From the NCBI GenBank assembly GCA_035406565.1, contig DAONLG010000028.1, positions 1-16,406 on the forward strand: 16,406 bases of DNA, given 5' to 3'. How positions within the stretch are numbered: the stretch's first letter is position 1; the number at the start of each line of letters is the position of its first letter. Position numbers and translations under genes: made by a program. The notes beneath the pieces are model-generated. The model saw only the letters and a program-made list of their open reading frames with translations, was not told the DNA's origin and searched no databases. This document shows, piece by piece, positions 5,734-13,626 of the stretch. Source of the DNA: Soehngenia sp035406565 (GTDB taxonomy: Bacteria; Bacillota; Clostridia; Tissierellales; Tissierellaceae).

Positions 5734-7742
5734 TCTACGATCTCCTTTCTTAAGTAATCATCAATTATAGCTTTTATATTATCTTCATCTATTATTTCAA
5801 TCCCTAGCGCCTTTGCTTTATCTAATTTGCTTCCAGGGTCAGTGCCCACTATAACAAAATCTGTTTGTTTAGTTACTGAGCTTTGTACTTCTCCTCCCAT
5901 TTTTCTTATTATATCGGAAAGCTCTGATCTTTTTATGCCTTCTATACTTCCGGTTATTACTACTTTCTTTCCTGTAAATATACCTTCTTTTCTGGTTTCT
6001 TCGACTGATTTTATCTTGATCCCTTTTGATAAAAGTCTTTCTAAGCTACTTTTTATTTTTTCATCGTGTAAAAATTCTAAAATATTATTTGCAACTACAT
6101 CTCCTATATCTCTTATAGTTATAAGTTCTTCATATGTCGCATTCATAAATTTATCGAGCGATTTAAAATGATCTGCTAAATCTCTTGCTGTTTTAATCCC
6201 AACATTTGTTATGCCAAGAGCATAGATAAACGAATCTAAAGTCACTTCTTTGCTTTTCTCTATTGCATTGAGTAAATTTCTGGCTTTTTTGTCCTTAAAT
6301 CCATCTAATCTCAGTAAATCTTCATAAGTGACATCGTAAATTTGGGATAACTCTGTAATTCCTAAAATATCCACAAACATCTGGGCGGTTTTTTCGTTAA
6401 AGCCCTCTATATTCATTGCATCCCTTGAAGCGAAGTGAACAAGCCTTGAAACAAGTTGAGGTTTGCAGGAAATTGAATTTGGACAAAATATGTGAACTCC
6501 ATTTTGGATTAGTTCACTTCCGCATGCCGGGCAATGAGTTGGCTTTTCTATGTCTTTTGTGGGCTCATCTGTAGGTAAACTCCCAAGTATCTCTGGAATT
6601 ACATCATTTGATCGCCTTATTAAAACTCTTCCCCCAAGCCTTACTTTTTTTCTCATTATATCATCATAATTGTTTAGTGTTGCCCTTTTTACAGTCACTC
6701 CACCTATTTCAACAGGTTCTAAGATAGCAGTTGGCGTTACTTTTGCAGTTCTGCCTACATTCCACTCTACGCCAATTATTTTAGTGCTAACTTCCTCTGC
6801 CTCAAATTTGTATGCAATTGCCCAACGTGGAAATTTATTTGTGCTGCCTAATAGTTCTCTGGTGCGTAAATCATTTACCTTCACTACCATGCCATCAGTC
6901 AATATATCTAAAGTCTTTCTATGATCTTTTTGAAATTCAATTTCTTTAATTAATTCGTCGATATCATCAAATAATTTAATATAGTCAAACACCGGAATCC
7001 TATTTTCTCTTATAAAATCTATCATTTCCATGTGAGTATTAAATTTAAAGTTATCAATATAGCCGACGTTATAAAAAAGAGCTTTTAAATTTCTCCTCCT
7101 AGTTTCGTTTATATCTAAATTCCTAAGTGCTCCTGCTGCAGCATTTCGAGCATTCTTTAATGGTTCAGGGGCTGTTTTGTTATACTCCTCTAATGCACTT
7201 AAAGGCATCACCGCTTCTCCTTGAACTTCAAATTTATATTTGTATTTGACTCGCAAAGGTATAGATTTAATCGTTTTTACTTGAGGTAAAATAGCTTCTC
7301 CAACTATGCCATTTCCTCTTGTAGCCGCTTGTATAAGATTCCCATTGTCGTATGTTAAATTTATCGTAAGCCCATCAAATTTATACTCAAGTACATATGA
7401 TACTTCAGGTAGTTTTTCAGTATTTGAACTGTTATATTCATTCACAAATTGCTCTATTTTCTTAGCCCAATTCCTCAATTCACTGTAGTCTTTGACTTTA
7501 TCAAGACTCCATAATCTAGAGAGATGTGTGTGCTTTTGAAACCCTTCTAATATCTGTGCTCCTACTCTTTGAGTAGGCGAATAAGGTAAAATAACACCTG
7601 TTTTATTTTCAAGTTCTACTAATTCATCATAGAGCTTGTCATATTCTTTATCACTTACCTTTGGCTCATCTAATGTGTAATAATGATAGTTTAAATCTTC
7701 TATTATGGAAATAAGTTCTTCCATTCTCTTTAAATCGTCCAT
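5730..7742 (-). CDS. ligA: NAD-dependent DNA ligase
   Basis: This enzyme seals nicks in DNA in replication and repair using NAD. At 670 residues it has the full bacterial architecture. Domain Ia contains YYTLDEPKVSDKEYD (about 21-35). The adenylation domain carries KFDG with the acceptor Lys at residue 121, and motifs GEAVMP, DGMVVKVN (283-290) and YKFEAEE. An OB-fold, a Cys4 zinc finger (C404, C407, C420, C426), helix-hairpin-helix repeats (about 430-575) and a C-terminal BRCT domain (about 588-665) follow. Motifs differ slightly from the common form: EYKFDGLTINL instead of the usual KIDG-type site, and TRGNG instead of TRGDG. This suggests a divergent clostridial LigA clade, but all key residues are present. 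The ATG has an excellent AGGAGGT ribosome binding site that overlaps the pcrA stop codon; the gap is 9 bases. Confidence 0.97.
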   Translation of the reverse strand: MDDLKRMEELISIIEDLNYHYYTLDEPKVSDKEYDKLYDELVELENKTGVILPYSPTQRVGAQILEGFQKHTHLSRLWSLDKVKDYSELRNWAKKIEQFVNEYNSSNTEKLPEVSYVLEYKFDGLTINLTYDNGNLIQAATRGNGIVGEAILPQVKTIKSIPLRVKYKYKFEVQGEAVMPLSALEEYNKTAPEPLKNARNAAAGALRNLDINETRRRNLKALFYNVGYIDNFKFNTHMEMIDFIRENRIPVFDYIKLFDDIDELIKEIEFQKDHRKTLDILTDGMVVKVNDLRTRELLGSTNKFPRWAIAYKFEAEEVSTKIIGVEWNVGRTAKVTPTAILEPVEIGGVTVKRATLNNYDDIMRKKVRLGGRVLIRRSNDVIPEILGSLPTDEPTKDIEKPTHCPACGSELIQNGVHIFCPNSISCKPQLVSRLVHFASRDAMNIEGFNEKTAQMFVDILGITELSQIYDVTYEDLLRLDGFKDKKARNLLNAIEKSKEVTLDSFIYALGITNVGIKTARDLADHFKSLDKFMNATYEELITIRDIGDVVANNILEFLHDEKIKSSLERLLSKGIKIKSVEETRKEGIFTGKKVVITGSIEGIKRSELSDIIRKMGGEVQSSVTKQTDFVIVGTDPGSKLDKAKALGIEIIDEDNIKAIIDDYLRKEIVE

Positions 7743-7751
7743 AAAGACCTC

Positions 7752-9974
7752 CTATAATATAGTTATAGGTGCAGCTGAATAAAGCAAAGTTTTAACTCCT
7801 CCTTGATCGAAAGCCACAGTAATTTTTTTATCATTTTCTTCTTCTTTTATCATTACAACCATTCCAGTGCCAAACTTAGGGTGTTGAACTTTCATGCCTA
7901 TTTCAATGTTTTCTTTTTTTAGGTTGCTTGATTTATTTGCAACTTTATTGTAATTTATTTTAGGATAATAGTGATCCTTTGTATAATCGATATAATCTAC
8001 TAATTTTTCTCTAGCTTTGAGTTCTTTTTCTTTCTTTTCATTGATTATATGCTCATCAAGCTCTAGATGTTCTCCCATTTCTTTAACAAACCTTGATTGC
8101 AAAGTATAATTAGTATTTCCATACATTGTCCTTCTTTTAGCACTAGTTACATATAGCTTCTCTTTTGCTCTTGTGATTGCAACATAGCATAATCTTCTTT
8201 CTTCTTCTAGATCGTCTTCACTGTCTAGGCTTCTTGATATAGGAAATAACCCTTCCTCCATGCCTACTAAAAATACTACTTTGAATTCCAATCCCTTAGC
8301 GCTATGTACTGTCATCAGAGATACGGCATTTTCTTGATCATTTGTCTTATCTACATCTGATAAAAGTGACACAGACGCTAAAAAATCTTCTAAATTGCCT
8401 TCTGGGTTCTTATTTTCAAAATTAACTGCAACCGATAGAAAATCTTTTATATTTTCTATTCGAGTCTTTGCTTCAATTGTATTTTCTTTTTCTAGTTCTT
8501 CTATATAACCTGTCGAATTTATAACTTCTTCTAAAAAATCTTTTACCCCTAACAATTCTTTCTTAGCAATTAATAAATTTATTTGCTGCATGAAATGATC
8601 GATATTTTTCGCAAGTCTTTGAGTTAAATTATCATTGATTAGATTTTTATCTAACATTATTTCATATATTGATTCATTTTGTTTATTAGATAATTCTTCT
8701 AGAGTTTTTATCGTGGAATCTCCAATACCTCTCTTAGGAACATTTATAATTCGCTTCAATGAGATATTGTCATTTGGGTTTTGAATAAATTTAAGATATG
8801 AAACTATGTCTTTGATTTCTTTTCTATCATAGAATTTTAACCCGCCAACTACTTTATATGGTATTTCCTCTGACATGAATGCTTCTTCAAATGGTCTTGA
8901 TTGTACATTTGTACGGTACAAAATAGCTATATCCTTAAGTCTGTATCCCTTATACAACAAGTTATGAATTTTATTTGCAACAAAATATGCTTCATCTTCT
9001 GAATACTCTAATTCAGCATAAGTCACACTTTCTCCTTCATTTTTATCAGTCCAAAGATCTTTGTGCTTTCTGTAATTATTATTTTTGATGACTTCATTTG
9101 CTACTTTCAATATTTTTTTTGTGGATCTGTAGTTCTGCTCTAAGAGTATTACTTTTGCTCCATCGAAGTCTTTTTCAAAATCAAGAATATTTGATATATC
9201 TGCATTTCTCCAAGAATAAATCGCTTGATCAGAATCCCCCACTACGCAGATTTTGTTTTCTTTTGTACTTAATAATTTTACAAACAAATACTGAATTTTA
9301 TTAGTGTCTTGATATTCATCTACAAAAATAAATTTAAATTTGTTTTGATAATAGCTTCTTATATTTGTATTGGCACTTAACAAATCCACCGTCTTAATCA
9401 ATAAATCATCAAAATCTAAAGAATTATATTCCTTCAATTTTTTTTGATACAATGAAAAAGTTTCCCCGATATTTCTTTCTCTAAAGTCCTTGTAATTTTC
9501 GTTTATATACTCATCAGGGGTAACTCCTAAATTTTTAAGACTGCTTATCTTTGCCAATATAGAAGTCTCTTTGTAAGTTTCTCTACTTAAATTTAATTCT
9601 CTCATGCATTCTTTAATGAGGGTGATTTGGTCATCCCTATCATAAATAGTAAAATTTGAACTATATCCTAATTTATCTATATCTCTTCTGAGTATTCTTA
9701 CACATATGGAGTGAAAAGTCCCAATCCACATAGAGGGTATATCCACATTGATCAATTTTTCAACCCTTTCGCTCATCTCCGTTGCAGCTTTGTTCGTAAA
9801 TGTAATTGCTAAAATTTCAGAAGGTTTAGCTAAATTCTTATCAATTATATATGCAATTTTATGTGTCACGACTTTTGTTTTCCCGCTGCCTGCTCCTGCC
9901 ATAATTAATAATGGCCCATCGTTATATAAAACTGCTTCTTTCTGTCTGTCATTGAGTCCTTCTAAATAATTCAT
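7752..9974 (-). CDS. pcrA: ATP-dependent DNA helicase PcrA (UvrD/Rep family)
   Basis: This superfamily 1A 3'-5' helicase acts in nucleotide excision repair, plasmid rolling-circle replication and clearing of RecA or RNA polymerase from DNA. The 740 residues show all motifs in order: the Q motif LNDRQKEAV, Walker A AGAGSGKT (26-33), motif Ia ITFTNKAA, GTFHS, Walker B DEYQDTN (219-225), motif III GDSDQAIYSWRNA (246-258), QNYRS, VVGGLKFYDRKEIKD, motif V TVHSAKGLEF and motif VI RRLCYVAITRAKEKLYVT. The C-terminus ends in the Tudor-like segment GMKVQHPKFGTGMVV, a PcrA feature that binds RNA polymerase. The ATG at 9974 has a GGTGA ribosome binding site. It is the first gene of the operon, and a SigA-type promoter lies upstream. 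The pcrA-ligA pairing is widely conserved in Firmicutes. Confidence 0.97.
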   Translation of the reverse strand: MNYLEGLNDRQKEAVLYNDGPLLIMAGAGSGKTKVVTHKIAYIIDKNLAKPSEILAITFTNKAATEMSERVEKLINVDIPSMWIGTFHSICVRILRRDIDKLGYSSNFTIYDRDDQITLIKECMRELNLSRETYKETSILAKISSLKNLGVTPDEYINENYKDFRERNIGETFSLYQKKLKEYNSLDFDDLLIKTVDLLSANTNIRSYYQNKFKFIFVDEYQDTNKIQYLFVKLLSTKENKICVVGDSDQAIYSWRNADISNILDFEKDFDGAKVILLEQNYRSTKKILKVANEVIKNNNYRKHKDLWTDKNEGESVTYAELEYSEDEAYFVANKIHNLLYKGYRLKDIAILYRTNVQSRPFEEAFMSEEIPYKVVGGLKFYDRKEIKDIVSYLKFIQNPNDNISLKRIINVPKRGIGDSTIKTLEELSNKQNESIYEIMLDKNLINDNLTQRLAKNIDHFMQQINLLIAKKELLGVKDFLEEVINSTGYIEELEKENTIEAKTRIENIKDFLSVAVNFENKNPEGNLEDFLASVSLLSDVDKTNDQENAVSLMTVHSAKGLEFKVVFLVGMEEGLFPISRSLDSEDDLEEERRLCYVAITRAKEKLYVTSAKRRTMYGNTNYTLQSRFVKEMGEHLELDEHIINEKKEKELKAREKLVDYIDYTKDHYYPKINYNKVANKSSNLKKENIEIGMKVQHPKFGTGMVVMIKEEENDKKITVAFDQGGVKTLLYSAAPITIL

Positions 9975-10004
9975 TTTTTCACCATCCCAACTAATCTATC
10001 AATA

Positions 10005-10034
10005 ATTATATAGCATTATTAATTTAATTTCCAA
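10005..10034 (-). promoter_or_regulatory. SigA-type promoter of the pcrA-ligA-gatCAB operon
   Basis: On the minus strand, TTGGAA (10034-10029), an 18-base spacer and a perfect TATAAT (10010-10005) precede the pcrA start by about 30 bases. It lies in the 170-base divergent intergenic region shared with the diguanylate cyclase promoter. Confidence 0.65.
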
Positions 10035-10092
10035 TGAAAGTTACCAAAGATATAATAAGTTCTAAGCATCTATAAATAAACAAATAATAATA

Positions 10093-10121
10093 TTGCAATT
10101 ATTACAACTGTTTAGTATAAT
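10093..10121 (+). promoter_or_regulatory. SigA-type promoter of the diguanylate cyclase gene
   Basis: TTGCAA (10093-10098), a 17-base spacer and TATAAT (10116-10121) form a near-consensus promoter 23 bases upstream of the TTG start. The region between it and the pcrA promoter (10035-10092) is AT-rich and shows no convincing operator or riboswitch. Confidence 0.68.
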
Positions 10122-10144
10122 CTTAACAATAGGGGGAGATTAGC

Positions 10145-11047
10145 TTGCCAGAGCTTTTGAATGTAGATTCTTTAATGAATACAATCGACACATTGTCAAA
10201 TATATACGATGCGATTAGGATAATTAATCCAGTTACAAAAAAAATATATTATTCCAAAACAAGTTCTCATGAAAATATATTAAATGATGCTCCATGTTAT
10301 AGCTATTGGAATAGTAACAAAATTTGCCAAAACTGCGTCTCTATGAAAGCATATAATACTGAAAGCACAAGCATCAAAATCGAGCAAAAAAATGAAGATA
10401 CATATATTGTGATGGCTGTACCGATTTGGATAGAAAATGAAAAATTAATTGTAGAATTTATTAAAAACTCTTCCAATTCTTTGACGCTCCAAGATGTTGA
10501 GCTCAATTTAAACATAGAATTAAATAAGCAATTCTCAGATCTGCCCAATTCAATGTCAATCGATTCAGTGACTGGTGCAAATAATAGATATTATCTGGAA
10601 ACAAAGCTGCCTGCTGATATTTACAAGTCTGCTGCTAGTAATTCTCCAATTTCAATAATAATGGCTGATTTAGATAATTTCAAAGACATCAATGATACCT
10701 TTGGCCATCTCGCAGGAGATGAGGTGCTTAGGACTTTTACTAACTTGGCAAAGATGTGTATAAGAGAAGACGATTGGATTGCTAGATTTGGAGGAGATGA
10801 GTTCATCATTATATTGAATAATACAAATGCTGTGAATGCCTTCAAAGTAGCAGACAGAATAAGAAATGCACTAGAAAATAAAATAATATCCTACAATGGT
10901 AAAGTAATAAATATAACAGCGAGTTTTGGAATCTATGAAATAGAACTAGATGAGGTCTTAAATGATTATCATTTGGCTATAGAAAAAGCAGATATAGAGC
11001 TACTTAAAGCTAAAAAAAATGGTAAAAATATCATTAGTGCAAAATAA
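10145..11047 (+). CDS. Diguanylate cyclase with N-terminal Cys-containing sensor domain
   Basis: A 300-residue protein that should make cyclic di-GMP from two GTP. The C-terminal domain (about 138-298) has the substrate and metal site MADLDNFKDINDTFGH (173-188) and an intact GGDEF motif (216-220). An RxxD product-inhibition site R207-D210 (REDD) sits at the spacing known from PleD, so feedback inhibition is likely. The N-terminal ~125 residues look like a PAS-like sensor with C51, C61 and C64 arranged as CYSYW-x5-CQNC, suggesting a metal, cluster or redox switch. There is no membrane segment, so it is cytosolic. The TTG start is chosen because an AGGGGGAG ribosome binding site sits seven bases upstream; the first in-frame ATG (codon 11) lacks one. 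It is transcribed alone, divergent from pcrA and convergent with the glycosyltransferase operon. Confidence 0.92.
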   Translation: MPELLNVDSLMNTIDTLSNIYDAIRIINPVTKKIYYSKTSSHENILNDAPCYSYWNSNKICQNCVSMKAYNTESTSIKIEQKNEDTYIVMAVPIWIENEKLIVEFIKNSSNSLTLQDVELNLNIELNKQFSDLPNSMSIDSVTGANNRYYLETKLPADIYKSAASNSPISIIMADLDNFKDINDTFGHLAGDEVLRTFTNLAKMCIREDDWIARFGGDEFIIILNNTNAVNAFKVADRIRNALENKIISYNGKVINITASFGIYEIELDEVLNDYHLAIEKADIELLKAKKNGKNIISAK

Positions 11048-11049
11048 CA

Positions 11050-11077
11050 AAATGAGAGGATACAAATCCTCTCATTT
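11050..11077. terminator. Terminator between convergent diguanylate cyclase and glycosyltransferase genes
   Basis: A perfect 12-bp inverted repeat (arms 11050-11061 and 11066-11077, ATGAGAGGAT and ATCCTCTCAT at the core) surrounds a four-base loop. On the minus strand it is followed by TTGTTATTTT, a fair U-tract. On the plus strand only TAAAATT follows. It begins right after the diguanylate cyclase stop and overlaps the glycosyltransferase stop codon, so it probably serves both transcripts. Confidence 0.8.
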
Positions 11078-12464
11078 AAAATTGCGTTCGTTTTATCTCT
11101 CCCCATTTGTTCTTCAATTTATTGTATCTTATTATTCCTTCTACCCTGTAATAAGTCATTAGCTGCCTAAATCCAAAATTTTCCAATATTGCATAAATCG
11201 ATAGTATGATTATATGCTTTGGCTTAGGGTATTTGTGGAAAGTGTATTCTTCCAATAACAATGCCCCAAGTGACAATATGATGCCATATAATATTGATAC
11301 GCTAAAGAAAAGCAGCATGTACTTTAAATTTAAAACACCAATAAAATAAGAAACAGGAATCAATATATACCCTAGTAATTCTATCAGTGGGCCGATCATT
11401 TCAAAAATCCAATAATATGGCAGCATAAAAATCCCTATATGTTTATATCTAGGCTTGAATAACATGTCTTTATATGAAAATAAGCTTTGCATCAATCCTA
11501 CCTGCCATCTTCTCCTCTGTGTTCTTAAACTTTTTAAGTTTTCTGGAGCTTGAGTCCAACAAACAGGATCCGGTATAAACTTAACTCTTAGATTTAATTT
11601 ATTATCTAATGAATACCTGTGAATTTTAAGAACTAATTCCATATCTTCGCCTATTGTATGAGCATATCCACCAGTTTTAATTAAAATATCTTTCCTAAAA
11701 ACTCCAAACGCTCCTGATATGATGAGCAGAGAATTGATAGCATCCCATCCCACTCTTCCAATGAGAAATGCCCTTAAATACTCTACAATTTGAAATCTTG
11801 CTAATTTGTTTTTAGGTATATTGACATCTATTACTCTTCCATCAACGATCTTTGAACCATTTGCAATTCTCACTATGCCACCTACTGCAGCAGTATTTCT
11901 ATCTTCAATGAACGGCATAATCACTCTGACGAGCGCATCTGATTCTAATATAGAATCGGCATCTATCGAGGCTACAATAGGATAATTTGCTATATTAACT
12001 CCTGCATTAAGAGCATCTGCTTTTCCTCCATTTTCTTTGTCGATTACAATTAGGTTAGTATATGTTTTACTGCCATATATCGCCTTGACTCTTTCAGTCT
12101 CAATCCGTTTATGAATGGGTTTGTTAATCTTTACTAAATCAAAATTTTTTATTAACTCTTCTAATGACCTATCTTTAGAGCCATCGTTTATTACTACTAC
12201 TTCAAACATCGGATATTGCAGTGCTAGTATAGAGGAAACATTACTAGCAATAGTATTTTCTTCATTATAGGAAGCTACTAATATGGAAATTGGTATCATA
12301 TTATCCGATACGATGTAGTTCTTATAATCTGAGTATTTGAGTTTTTCAATGTATTCGTGTAGATTAAATATCGCTAGAATTAGCTGAATGAAATATACAA
12401 AGTTAATTGCAAATACATAAAATATAATAAAAAAATTGAATCCTATGACGAATTTAGTTATCAT
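11076..12464 (-). CDS. Membrane family-2 glycosyltransferase, synthase type (exopolysaccharide)
   Basis: A 462-residue inner-membrane GT2 of the processive type (related to cellulose, PNAG and hyaluronan synthases). It has one N-terminal membrane helix (about 8-32). The cytosolic GT-A domain carries VASYNEEN, D94 in VINDGS, KENGGKADALN, DAD at 168-170, GED with E273-D274, and QRRRW at 316-320, which together form the D, DxD, ED, Q(x)xRW set. Three or so C-terminal membrane segments (about 345-375, 380-405, 415-432) follow. The processive-type QRRRW and flanking helices suggest polymer synthesis coupled to export. There is no PilZ domain, so any c-di-GMP control would have to act through a partner. 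The sugar cannot be inferred. The ATG has AGGAG nine bases upstream and lies 17 bases after the HEAT gene, so it is the last gene of the operon. Confidence 0.88.
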   Translation of the reverse strand: MITKFVIGFNFFIIFYVFAINFVYFIQLILAIFNLHEYIEKLKYSDYKNYIVSDNMIPISILVASYNEENTIASNVSSILALQYPMFEVVVINDGSKDRSLEELIKNFDLVKINKPIHKRIETERVKAIYGSKTYTNLIVIDKENGGKADALNAGVNIANYPIVASIDADSILESDALVRVIMPFIEDRNTAAVGGIVRIANGSKIVDGRVIDVNIPKNKLARFQIVEYLRAFLIGRVGWDAINSLLIISGAFGVFRKDILIKTGGYAHTIGEDMELVLKIHRYSLDNKLNLRVKFIPDPVCWTQAPENLKSLRTQRRRWQVGLMQSLFSYKDMLFKPRYKHIGIFMLPYYWIFEMIGPLIELLGYILIPVSYFIGVLNLKYMLLFFSVSILYGIILSLGALLLEEYTFHKYPKPKHIIILSIYAILENFGFRQLMTYYRVEGIIRYNKLKNKWGEIKRTQF

Positions 12465-12481
12465 TTAATTTTCTCCTAAAT

Positions 12482-13618
12482 TTATTCCTGTTCTACATGT
12501 TTGCTGATCAAGTCGGTGATCTTTGGTTCACCGTTTTTCTTGTCGTATTCAATCAGATCAAGCCAGCTATAGTTTTTCTCTATCGCCTCTATCAATATAT
12601 CTGCTGCATACCTGTCATCGCTTGATATAACTTGTTTGGCTTCTTCTAAACCGCCCTCTAAACTAACAATAGAATTTGCTGCGTTTCTCCTAACATAATA
12701 GTTAGAATCCTTAAGTGCTTCTATTAGTGGCTTGAGCGCAGTCTTGTCGTTTAATTGTCCTAAAACTTTCGCAGTAGTTGCCCTTAGTTCCCAAGAATCG
12801 CTCTTTAGATGTTTGATTATATCCTCAATATATCTGTTATCTCCAATATTTCCAAAAGCTCTAACTGCAGCTATCCTTTTTTCATTATTATTGTCATCAA
12901 TAAACTTATGAATTTCATCTAATAGTCTTGTATCCTTTAAATTACCCGCAGCTTTGATAAAAATCGTCGAAATATAATCATTTTTTGAGTTAATCAATTG
13001 TAAAAATACTTTGGCTTTATCCCCCCTAAAATTATCCGCTATTTCTATTAAACTTCTTTCGCTGAGTGAAATTGAATCATCAATACTTTCAAAAGCCCTA
13101 ATAAAATACTCTTCATCTCCTATGATAGAAATTGCCTTTAGGCTTGCATAGATTTGTTCAGCATTTGACGAGCTAAACATTTTTAAGATAGCTTCTAAAG
13201 CTTTTTTGCTTCTTAACTCTCCTAAATTTTTAATCGCTAATATCTTGCCTTTTTCATTTTTAGTATTTAGTTTATCCATTTGATAATCAACTAAGCCAAT
13301 CTCTTCAGAAAGCTTTATGATTTTATCAAGAAATGTTCCTCTAAAGCTTTCAATATAATGAATAAATTTCTGAGTTAATATCTTAGCGGTTAATTCATTC
13401 TCAAGTAATGATTTCAACAATATCATGTCGCCTTCACTAATTTCATTTTCATCAATATTTGAAATTATATCATCTAAGAATGAAGATACCTCAATTTCTT
13501 TTTTTGTTAATAATTTTTTTGTTCTATTTTCTCTTAATCTTTCATAAAAAAGAAATAAATACAACGATAATATCAATACAACAAATATGACAATTGAATA
13601 AATAACTATAAATTCCAT
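12482..13618 (-). CDS. Membrane-anchored HEAT-repeat protein
   Basis: A 378-residue protein with one N-terminal membrane helix (about residues 3-25, IVIYSIVIFVVLILSLYLF) followed by a basic stretch, so the rest probably lies in the cytosol. From about residue 120 to 345 it consists of helical repeats of the HEAT/PBS-lyase type. The clearest are AAVRAFGNIGDNRYIEDIIKHL, ATTAKVLGQLNDKTALKPLIEAL and VRRNAANSIVSL. Such repeats are protein-binding scaffolds; no catalytic residues are visible. It sits between the receiver protein and the glycosyltransferase, 8 bases after the former, whose stop codon overlaps its AGGTGA ribosome binding site, and 17 bases before the latter. I infer that it tethers the signalling protein to the synthase at the membrane; no direct evidence exists in the sequence. 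Confidence 0.85.
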   Translation of the reverse strand: MEFIVIYSIVIFVVLILSLYLFLFYERLRENRTKKLLTKKEIEVSSFLDDIISNIDENEISEGDMILLKSLLENELTAKILTQKFIHYIESFRGTFLDKIIKLSEEIGLVDYQMDKLNTKNEKGKILAIKNLGELRSKKALEAILKMFSSSNAEQIYASLKAISIIGDEEYFIRAFESIDDSISLSERSLIEIADNFRGDKAKVFLQLINSKNDYISTIFIKAAGNLKDTRLLDEIHKFIDDNNNEKRIAAVRAFGNIGDNRYIEDIIKHLKSDSWELRATTAKVLGQLNDKTALKPLIEALKDSNYYVRRNAANSIVSLEGGLEEAKQVISSDDRYAADILIEAIEKNYSWLDLIEYDKKNGEPKITDLISKHVEQE

Positions 13619-13626
13619 TTTCTCAC

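Noticed and set aside
10035..10092. Riboswitch or small RNA in the pcrA/diguanylate cyclase intergenic region
   Set aside because: The stretch is short and AT-rich, and I saw no conserved riboswitch core or terminator-like hairpin.
11076..12464. Assigning the glycosyltransferase as cellulose synthase BcsA
   Set aside because: It lacks the PilZ domain and the length of BcsA, and the sugar specificity cannot be read from the motifs alone.
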